From positions 1-14,517 of the forward strand of contig JADDMT010000297.1 in assembly GCA_021401465.1 (NCBI GenBank): a DNA stretch of 14,517 nt, written 5' to 3'. Positions 8,034 to 14,517 of this stretch are shown piece after piece. Origin of the DNA: Teratosphaeria epicoccoides (taxonomy: Eukaryota > Ascomycota > Dothideomycetes > Mycosphaerellales > Teratosphaeriaceae). The notes under the pieces are model-generated. The model searched no databases and had not been told where the DNA came from. It worked only from the letters and a program-made list of their open reading frames with translations. The position numbers and the translations under genes are program-made. The stretch's first letter is position 1; each line of letters begins with the position of its first letter.

Positions 8034-10475
8034 CATGGTCAAGTCTTGCTATGGTCTCTCTAGTAGTAGGAGCGCCTGAGCATCGCCGTAGGGGCGATAG
8101 CGCCGAGATTTGCTAATCTGGCACGTCTGGCAGGATTTGACATAGTCAGAGACATCCTGTTCTAGCGTAGGCTACTAGTATTTGCGTCCGAGAAGTGCGT
8201 TCGTCTTCTCTACGCCAAAATGGCCCGCGAGTTCATTGTCATGATGAATACGGAGGAGCTGCGAACAGAGTACGCGGTTAGCAGGTACGTAGAGCCTATT
8301 GTCAAAGTACTACAAGTCGCCTGACTTGGTCTAGTACTTCGGACCGCCTGCAGTGTCCTGGAGGGCTACACCCTCATTAATTAACTCCGGTTCTCGCTCT
8401 TGCAACCGCTGAATAAGTCTCGAGACTTCTTCAAAGGGTTCTTCAGACATCGCATGCTCACCGCATGTAAGCCGGTTAACTACCGCACGGATCGAGCTAG
8501 ACATGGTCGCTACAACTACCAGATAGGAGGGTTCGTCACTAGCGGAGGCCGTGAGGCCCTATTAGACCCGCAGTCGACCTACAAGAGGAGCTAACGACGG
8601 ATCGCCGCTCTAAACTGCAAGCTTCGTTTGCAGCGTAGGGAGAAGCTGTTAGTCACCCTCTTCCCCGGTGTCGTAGTCCGGTCGTCGCGAAGGACCGTCG
8701 GCCGGATTCGTCTTTCCGGAACGATGCTAGATAACGAAGTCAAAGCTAGCGAGGAAAGTCGCCTACCTTGCTTGCCGACCACTTAGCTGCTTCACGCCCA
8801 TGAAGCCGCGAAGGTTGTTATAGTTAGTAAGCACCTTAATAGGGTGCGCTGCGCCTTCGAGGTAGTGTCAGTACTCCTTGAAGCCGTCAACAATAGCTAA
8901 AAGCTCTTGGTCGTAAGTCTCGTAGTTAAGCTTAGCGCCCTGCATCTTCCGCGACTAGAAGGCAATCGGGTACTATCGCGCACTGCCTTCGTGCGACTAG
9001 AGCTGCGATATAATTGCGGCTATTGCGAATTTTGAAGCATCGGTCTCTATCCGGATCTTCGCAGCGGGGTCAAAGTGCCGAAGTATAGGCGCAGTTTGAA
9101 AAGCTACTTTGAGTTCAGAGAAGGCCTTGCTCTAAGCCTCCTCCTAAGGCACTTTCCCTAGCTTTTTTCCTCGAACCGCGCCCTTTGCGAGGGCCGTGAG
9201 GGGAGCCACGATCTTCGAGTAAGATCGTATGAATCTGCGGTAGAAGTTAGTAAATCCTAGGAACACCTGCACTTCTCAGAGGGTAGTTAGCTGTAGCTAC
9301 TCCGCGATTACGGACACCCTTCAGTCATCCATGATAACTCCTTCCGTAGAGACGATGTATCCGAGAAACTCAATCCTATCCGTCAGGAATGAGCACTTCT
9401 TTAGGTTCGCGTAGAGAGCGAACTTGCGGAGCCGTTTAAGCACCATACTTAGATGCCGCATATGCTCCTCCTTTGAGTCGGAATAGACTAGTATATCGTC
9501 TAAATACACTACGTAGCAGGTGTCAACGAGGCCGGCTAGGGCCTGGTTGATATACGCTTAGAACGTCGCTAGTGCGTTAGTCAAGCCAAACGGCATCACT
9601 ATATACTCGAAGTGTCCGTACCGCGTTTAGAATGCGGTCTTCTACTCGTCGCCCTTTCGGATCGGTATCTAGTAGTAGGCGTCCTTCAAGTCGATAGACG
9701 AGAAGATGGCGGCGCGACCAAGGCGGTCAAGCGTCTCGCTAATAAGTGGTAGGGGGCAGCGGTTCTTCTAGGTTACCGCGTTAAGGCCCCTATAGTTAAC
9801 GCATAGGCGGAGCGTGTTGTCCTTCTTCAGGACGAACATAACTAACGCTCTAGCCTCGCTGTCGCTTTGTCGGATCCACGCGTTCCTTTGCGCCTTGTAG
9901 AGGTAGTCTCGAAGTGTTTCGAGCTGCGATTCCGACATAGGGTACAGAGGTCGATACAGAGGATTGTAACCCTCCTTAAGGTCAATCGCATGTTCCGCGT
10001 CTAGGGCCCGGGCATAGGCCGCAGCCTCTGCGTCGAAAATATCGGCGTATTCCTCTAACTCAGGCGGAAGGGTAACGTCTTCCTTGACGTTCCGTATGCG
10101 GACCGTATACACGCATTAGACCTTCTTCATGTCCTTGTAGAAGCTGTGTGCGTCACGCATCCGCACTGTAGGAACTTCGCCTATGGAGCCGTAGAACTAG
10201 TTGTCAGTAGCTCTATTAACAACGACTCCCTGCTTGTGGCGCCAAGGGCGGCCGAGCAGGAGCTCCTCATTAGGAACGTCTTCGGCGTAGAAGACTTCGT
10301 TAGTCTCGCGCACTTCTCCCGAGGAGTCCGCGAGTTAGAGGCGCACGTTGTACGCGCCTCGAGCCGCTGCGCCTTCGCCCTAAAAAGACTTCATGGTAGG
10401 CAGCAGGGCTCCTAGGATCGGCTTCAAACCGAGCCGTACGATTACCCTCTAGGGTATCACGTTGACCTCCGCAAG

Positions 10476-10520
10476 GTCATCTAACATACAGTCTACTAGC
10501 TCGAGCGAGCCATTAACTCG
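10476..10520 (-). other. Element B aspartic protease motif, atypical DDLAEVNVI
   Basis: The sequence reads ..LVDCMLDDLAEVNVIP in the gag-pol frame, with the Asp pair at 10481-10476. It fits the retroviral-type protease segment hydrophobic-D-(S/T)-G-A, but Gly is Leu and Ser/Thr is Asp. CTT cannot come from a Gly codon by a single C-to-T change, so this may be a lineage trait rather than decay. The family call rests on place and on the following AEVNVI. Confidence 0.55.
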
Positions 10521-10688
10521 GACCGCGCCGGATAGGCGCCGCGTAGGCCACGAGTCTACACCATCGGTGACAGACAGCTTGGATACCCGCGGTAGCCATT
10601 CGGTTGTCTCGGGCTTGTCCTTCTTTCGCCTCCCCTCTAGGGAGGTTTCGGACACCTTGCTTACCTTCTTCCTATCACTTCGTTTAGG

Positions 10689-10730
10689 ACAGCGAGCTGC
10701 CTAGTAGTCCCTCGCTCTACAGATGTGGCA
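10689..10730 (-). other. Gag zinc knuckle with His changed to Tyr
   Basis: C-H-I-C-R-A-R-D-Y-stop-A-A-R-C gives C-x2-C-x4-(Y)-x4-C. The retroviral CCHC knuckle needs His where TAC (Tyr) stands; CAC to TAC is a CpA to TpA change, as is CAG to TAG next to it. The knuckle binds the RNA genome in the family; here it is disabled. Place at the gag/protease junction is as expected. Confidence 0.75.
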
Positions 10731-11930
10731 GCTACTCGGAGGCTTCTCGCTACCGTCTTTTGGCTTGGAGGGCTTACTCCTCCGGAATGAACTACCGCGT
10801 TAGACGTGACCCCTAGGGCGCTTGTAATGGCGGCCCTTCGGTGGGTCCTCGGGGCTTAGACGCTTATTGTCCTTACCGCCCGATTTTCCATTTCGCTTCA
10901 AGGTAATTTCCATACGTGTCGTAAGGGACACGAGGTCTTGCCAAGTTGTCAGAAGTTTATAGAAAGTCATGATTATGTTCCGAAGATTGTCATTAAGTTT
11001 GACGAGCAAGTGCCGCACGCGTTACGTCTTAGTATAGGGTAGCATCTGTCTCTCGAGCGTAGCGAGGTAGGTAGCAAAGCTAGAGGTTATTTGTCCCTTC
11101 CCCTGCTTAGCCTTCTCGTACTTGACAGACACGGTAAGGGCGTAATTCCCCGGATCCTTAACCTAGTCGACACAGAACTAGCGAAAGTCCGCCTACGTAT
11201 ACGTTCTGTCATAGACCCGCATAAGGTCATACTACTTATGCTAATTGTTGCGAGGTTCCTTATCCTCTTCGAGCCACATCACACTAAAGGCGACTCGTTT
11301 GCCCTCCATGGAATATCCGCGTAGGTTAAGCACGAAAACTGCCTTACATGCCTGCAAGAAAGTTCGAGCCTCCTTCAAGGTGTCTCCCTTAAACGGCTTC
11401 GGGTTACATGCGTTACGACTACCTCCTAGTTAGCCTACTATGGCCCTGAATTCAGGCACTAGGTTCGCGGGCACACGCGGAGAGTCTGCACCTCCTAGTA
11501 AGTTGTCTTTGCGGGTCCCTAGCGTAAAATCTCGCTAGATTTCTTCGTCCGCTAGTTTATTAGTACTACTCATAGCGACGTCTTCGTCGTCCTCGCTGTT
11601 GTTGCTGCCAGAAGCGGTGCGGCTCTAGCTCTAGTTCGCAAGGCAGTTCGCGACCTAATTGACAATCATGGCTACAAGGGCCGGTTCGATAGTCGGGGTT
11701 AGCTGCGGTCCCTATGCGGGGGGTCTATTGCCTTGTCTGCCGCGTAATTAGCCTCTAGCGGAACTGTCGCTCGATGTAGTGTCGCTCGTAGTAGGTACTT
11801 CTGCGGGCTAGTTACTTAGGCTAGCTTCGCTATCGCGGGCGCTTAGGATAGCGCTTGCTACACGTTAGTTCCGAGTTCATAGTACTCTAGACATATCGTA
11901 GTATTCTCTGCTACACTGTAAAGCAGGGGG

Positions 11931-11939
11931 AGAAAGCAG
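11931..11939 (-). other. Candidate self-primed primer-binding site of element B
   Basis: Sense CTGCTTTCT lies three bases inside the 5' LTR. It is complementary to AGAAAGCAG in the same LTR (12036-12028), about 30 bp downstream of TTATAAG, where transcription should start. A match between the PBS and the mRNA's own 5' end is the hallmark of Tf1/sushi self-priming. I recognise no tRNA 3'-end complement (TGG-type) here. Confidence 0.5.
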
Positions 11940-11942
11940 AAC

Positions 11943-12233
11943 TAATATAGATGTATATGCTATATGATATGAAAATATCTCGTAGTGTGACAGAGTAATC
12001 CGACCTTTTAGTAGGTACAAGACAGCGCTGCTTTCTGCTTCTCGCAGAGGTGGCGCTAAGGGTGCTTATAACCCCCGACGCTCCTTAATTAGGGAAAGCA
12101 TGTCCGAGCCTAACCCCGCAGGGGTACTATAGGGTCAGCGACATGGGGGCGTCCTACGTCGACAACTGATTCCTCTCGGACGACATACAAGCTAACGTAT
12201 GTACGAAGGACCCCCTTGCCATATGTAGTAGGG
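11943..12233 (-). repeat. Element B 5' LTR, truncated by A2
   Basis: Direct repeat of 4135-4425. It starts TAATATAG where the other LTR has TGATATAG (TG to TA) and is interrupted at 12233 by the A2 LTR. The last five bases, TAGGG, are the predicted target duplication of A2. Most differences from the left copy are transitions, for example GTGGCA versus GTAGTA and CGCAG versus CGTAG. There is a local 1-bp shift near 12168-12175. Confidence 0.85.
12065..12071 (-). promoter_or_regulatory. TATA-like box of element B 5' LTR
   Basis: Minus-strand TTATAAG, conserved in both LTRs (4263-4257 in the other). It lies about 30 bp before AGAAAGCAG (12036-12028), the predicted mRNA 5' end, which also pairs with the primer-binding site. 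The two independent clues agree on the start point. Confidence 0.5.
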
Positions 12234-12470
12234 TGTCATAAGGGTAGGTGCCGATAGCAGGAAGGTGACTAGGTGTTAGACTCGGGAGCTGTGAAGAATA
12301 TCGACAATGGCAGTTAACCTTGTAACTGACTCTCCTCTAAGCAAGAGAGGATTAAATTGAGATTGAGCACGAAGCTCCTAACTGCCTGTCCTAAAGCCAT
12401 CCCTATATACTAGAGAGCGACAGAGCAGCTCTGTTAGATCTGTCGACAGACCTGACAGATCCGTGTCTGT

Positions 12471-12605
12471 AGATCTGTAGACTAACCCCACAGATCTAAG
12501 GGTCTGTTATCACGTGACAGATCCCTTCTTCCTTGCAAGCCCATAGATCTGTAGACTAACCCTATAGATCCAGGGATCTGTCCTCACGTGACAGATCCTT
12601 TCTTC
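12471..12605. repeat. 74-bp tandem repeat in A2 U3 with TCACGTGA boxes
   Basis: AGATCTGTAGACTAACCC starts at 12471 and again at 12545. TCACGTGA palindromes are at 12510-12517 and 12584-12591, also 74 bp apart, each followed by CAGATCC. CACGTG is the E-box core bound by bHLH factors in fungi. The A1 LTR has lost part of this array by a deletion of about 29 bp. An enhancer-like role is inference. Confidence 0.65.
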
Positions 12606-12618
12606 TATGACTATGCCT

Positions 12619-12656
12619 ATGACTCATAGTACTCCTATGACGGTACTATGACTCAT
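12619..12656. promoter_or_regulatory. Paired ATGACTCAT sites in the A2 LTR
   Basis: Exact ATGACTCAT at 12619-12627 and 12648-12656, 29 bp apart, as in the A3 LTR. They lie at the outer end of U3, about 140-180 bp before the accessory-gene ATG at 12800. This is the Gcn4/CPC1 consensus; control by amino-acid starvation is a hypothesis. Confidence 0.5.
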
Positions 12657-12723
12657 AGCACTTAGGACCCACATGATCCTGTATCCTATAGTACTCCGGA
12701 TAGTACTCCTGACACTCATGACA

Positions 12724-12738
12724 CTATCCCCCTCTTAG
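12724..12738 (-). other. A2 polypurine tract
   Basis: On the minus strand CTAAGAGGGGGATAG, next to the LTR start. It is identical in core to the A1 tract and fixes A2's orientation. Confidence 0.8.
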
Positions 12739-12799
12739 TCTAGCTCGTCCCTAAGCTACCTCATTAGTGCGGGGTTTCTCTGGTTCCTTCTTTCAAACT

Positions 12800-13435
12800 A
12801 TGATGTCTTCTCTTTCCACATTACTGCCTTGTGTCATTCTAGACACTGACGCCCCTTCAACGCAGAAACGCAAACGCCGCGCGAATCGAATCTATCGTCA
12901 GGGCCAGGACAGCATGAAGTCCTGTACTCAGTGTCAAGAGCTAAAGCTCGTCTGTCGGGTACACATTTCCTCGGGGAAATGTTCGCAATGTCACTTTAGC
13001 AACTGTCGGAGTTGCGACGCGAAGGTGACAGAGGTCGAATGGAAGAAGTTAGGCGATCGGCGGAAAAGACTAATTGCCGATCTCGATCGTGCGAAGGTAG
13101 TCCTAGCCGAAGCTTCGCAGAAGATGCTAGAGGCGCATGCGAAGGAGATGCGTCTTCGAAAACAGTTAGACGTAGTCGACCGGGAGGTCGAAGATAGTCG
13201 CGCTCTCGAGGAGCGCGAGATCAGGGAGGAGGAGGCCGAGGAACAAGCTCTTGCGTAGGCCGGGTTTCTTCTTGACCTAGATCCTTCCGCGGGTCTCGCT
13301 CTTAGTCCTACGACATGGAGCGCAATAGAGGGTTTCGCTAACTCCTCATATTAGGGTTTCCTGGATGGCGTGATAGCCGAGCCGGTCGACGGCGTCCCGC
13401 AGGAGTCTAGTCGTGGCTTAGGATCTTCTTCCTAG
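12800..13435 (+). pseudogene. Family-A antisense accessory gene: Zn2Cys6-like cluster plus coiled coil (best copy)
   Basis: Start chosen at ATG ATG (12800); the frame also opens earlier at a GTG. It is open to TAG 13256-13258, where the sister gene has CAG; a second TAG at 13352-13354 follows and the natural stop is TAG 13433-13435, giving 211 codons plus stop, the same length as the A1 copy. Features: basic KRKRRANR (23-30); Cys at 42, 45, 52, 61, 64, 69 and 72, that is C-x2-C-x6-C-x8-C-x2-C-x4-C-x2-C, whose first part follows the fungal Zn2Cys6 spacing; then a charged heptad-like coiled coil (about 78-150). This suggests a nuclear DNA- or RNA-binding dimer, as inference. It overlaps the pol stop tail to tail by 18 bp. 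It lacks the middle domain of ordinary Zn2Cys6 activators. Only two stops break it, so a 152-residue product with all the Cys and the coiled coil could still be made. Confidence 0.75.
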
Positions 13436-14517
13436 GTTCGTTCCTTTCTCGAAACTTCGTATCTTTTGCTGACAGTTTCGCAGGTGTTCTAGGGGTTCCC
13501 AGGTGTTCTCGGTACTCCCATATCCTTCCCATTTTACTAAGTACTGTCGCTGTCTGTCCTGCTAGCGAGTGTCGATAATCCTTTCGACAGAGTACTCCGG
13601 TTCTTCTACTTCAGGGTCGAGTAGTAAGGGTTCTGATTACAGTGCGGCGTCCGGCGCTGCTTGTTCTAGCAGAGAGACATAGAACACAGGGTGTATTCTC
13701 ATCTGCTCGGGTAGCTGTAATTCAAAATTGACTGGTCCCGTCTTAGCCTTGATCCTGAATGGTCCTAGTTTTACAGCGTCTAGTTTCTTACTCGGTTTGT
13801 CCGATTTAATGTGACGGCGGAGGAGATACACCTTGTCCCCCTCCTTTAGAATTAGTCCCTCAATTCTCTTACGATTCGCGTACTATGCCATGTTCTGCTA
13901 ATAGAACTGCAGGTCGAGTCGTGCTTCTGTTTGTAGTCGGCGTAGATGTTCTACTCGTCCGAGTGCTGCTAGGTTCGGATTACTAGCTAAGACGTCTAGA
14001 ATGTCTTCTATAGCTGATCTATACGCCATCTAAAATGGCGAGAGTCCTGTCGACTCTGCTGGCGTACTATTATACGCGAGCTGTGCCATTAGCAACAACT
14101 CTACCTAGTTGTTCTGGTCCCTATTAACATAGGATCGAAGGTACTGTTCTAACGTCTAATTTAGGCGTTCTGTCTGTCTATCCGTCTGAGGGTAGAAGGA
14201 AGTACTTAATCGATGTTTGACCTGGAATTGTCTCATCAGGGCTCTCTAGAAGTTGGAGGTAAACACGAATCCTCGATCCGTTACTAGGTCCTGTGGCATG
14301 CCGTGTAATGCTACTACCCATTTGATGAAGACATGCGCGATATCTTTAGTCTTGAAGTCTTCGCGGTAAGGGATAAACTTCCCGAACTTGGTGAATCGGT
14401 CGACTACTACCATGATCCCGTCGAAGAACTCATTAGTCGCGGGTTCTCTCGACTAAGGTAGTTTGACGATAAAATCCATAGCGAGCGATTCCCATGGCCG
14501 TTAAGGTACCTTTAGTA
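13418..14517 (-). pseudogene. pol: A2 pol C-terminal part: integrase core, GPY/F-like region, chromodomain
   Basis: Minus-strand frame from the window edge to TAA 13420-13418. Integrase Asp codons are at 14476-14474 (MDFIVKLP) and 14278-14276, and Glu at 14170-14168, so DDE with x35 spacing is intact. Then come DKVYLLRRHIKSDKPSKKLD (about 13837-13778), RIHPVFYVSLLEQAAPDAAL, and a chromodomain with YLVKWEGYGSTENTWE (about 13540-13490). Stops, mostly TAG at Gln or Trp positions, still break the frame, but far fewer than in A1. Chromodomains in this family guide integration to marked chromatin. Confidence 0.9.

Larger units (their letters stand above)
6930..11876 (-). pseudogene. gag-pol: Element B gag-pol polyprotein, one frame, many point stops
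   Basis: About 1,649 codons in one register from near 11876 to TGA at 6932-6930, with no frameshift found. The start is uncertain: the frame opens after TGA 11879-11877, and in-frame ATGs are at 11669 and 11573. Order: Ser/Thr-rich N-terminus; capsid-like region (about 11500-10850); basic stretch and zinc knuckle (10730-10689); protease (about 10520-10430); RT (about 10010-9290) with YLDD at 9506-9495; RNase H (about 9130-8800); integrase zinc region (about 8280-8120) with H-x7-H and C-x2-C; integrase core; GPY/F-like region near 7330; chromodomain (about 7148-7010). The single gag-pol frame resembles Tf1-type chromoviruses. Premature stops, mostly TAG, sit where Gln or Trp is expected, so the copy is dead. 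Confidence 0.9.
4135..12233 (-). mobile_element. Ty3/gypsy chromovirus B, almost complete, minus orientation
   Basis: Read on the minus strand: 5' LTR (11943-12233, truncated), primer-binding site, gag with zinc knuckle, protease, RT, RNase H, integrase and chromodomain in one frame, an opposite-strand accessory gene, purine tract and full 3' LTR (4135-4494). The two LTRs are colinear over about 290 bp, with about 15-20 differences, mostly transitions of the CpA/TpG type. The outer end of the 5' LTR is cut by A2 at 12233/12234; the missing part, about 70 bp, should continue beyond A2. The left flank is element C pol. Confidence 0.88.
12234..12723 (-). repeat. A2 3' LTR (490 bp), best-preserved family-A LTR
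   Basis: Plus-strand ends TGTCATAAG and CTCATGACA give the inverted termini with TG..CA. Sense order: short repeats around ATGACTCAT, two 74-bp units each with TCACGTGA, a cluster of AGATCTGT palindromic motifs, TATATA (12409-12404), then R/U5. Because the accessory gene starts only 77 bp beyond the LTR, this U3 is also the nearest possible promoter for it, so the LTR may act in both directions (inference). Confidence 0.9.
12234..14517 (-). mobile_element. Ty3/gypsy chromovirus A2, 3' half, minus orientation
   Basis: The inverted counterpart of A1: LTR 12234-12723, purine tract, opposite-strand accessory gene, chromodomain and integrase back to the first catalytic Asp, then off the right edge. 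It is clearly less mutated than A1: the chromodomain Trp is kept and stops are fewer. It lies inside the 5' LTR of element B, so it is younger than B. The 5' LTR, gag, protease and RT would be beyond 14517. Confidence 0.88.

Noticed and set aside
8400..8782. Open frames at 8400-8594 plus and 8591-8782 minus
   Set aside because: They are out of register with gag-pol, which reads through this RNase H-integrase linker with typical content.
10146..11433. Plus-strand open frames at 10146-10415, 10462-10704, 11091-11324 and 11245-11433
   Set aside because: All are antisense to the protease and gag parts of element B's polyprotein and have no motif of their own.
12800..13258. Host Zn2Cys6 transcription factor gene captured by a transposon
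   Set aside because: The same gene lies in the same slot in A1, with identical length and a shared overlap with pol, so it is part of the element. A remote host origin remains possible.

Overview
The whole window is nested LTR-retrotransposon sequence; I see no host gene. The content suggests a filamentous ascomycete genome with repeat-induced point mutation (RIP). Long reading frames stay in register for over 1,600 codons and are broken almost only by point stops, mostly TAG. Sister copies differ almost only by C/T at CpA and G/A at TpG. All pol segments belong to Ty3/gypsy elements with C-terminal chromodomains (chromoviruses). The species cannot be named from this sequence.

Layout: (1) 1-126, the end of a family-A LTR, minus orientation, inserted in the RNase H region of the next element. 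(2) 127-2980, element A1, plus orientation, 5'-truncated: RNase H end, integrase, chromodomain, a minus-strand accessory gene, polypurine tract and 3' LTR. (3) 2981-4134, a piece of element C, minus orientation, the most decayed: a plus-strand accessory-gene fragment and the chromodomain end of pol. (4) 4135-12233, element B, minus orientation, almost complete: 3' LTR, polypurine tract, a long plus-strand accessory gene with its own upstream region and TATA box, a single-frame gag-pol of about 1,649 codons, primer-binding site and a 5' LTR cut short by A2. (5) 12234-14517, element A2, minus orientation, running off the right edge: 3' LTR, polypurine tract, plus-strand accessory gene, chromodomain and integrase. 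Inferred order of events: C is oldest; A1 entered C's accessory gene; B entered C's pol; A2 entered B's 5' LTR; a further A element or solo LTR entered A1.

The most notable signal is an architecture shared by all three element families. Between the end of pol and the 3' LTR, on the strand opposite to pol, each carries an accessory gene. In A and B it encodes a cysteine-rich, probably zinc-binding protein with basic or coiled-coil segments; in C a decayed Cys-containing stretch followed by a coiled coil. In A both copies are exactly 636 bp, and the stop overlaps the pol stop tail to tail by 18 bp. In B the gene is longer (about 498 codons, NLS-like clusters) and has a TATA box about 160 bp before its ATG. 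The function is unknown; regulation of the element, or host chromatin or DNA binding, is a hypothesis.

Other points: a 9-nt self-complementarity between B's primer-binding site and its predicted mRNA 5' end suggests Tf1-like self-priming. Family-A LTRs carry paired ATGACTCAT (Gcn4/CPC1-type) sites and TCACGTGA boxes, some destroyed by mutation in A1.
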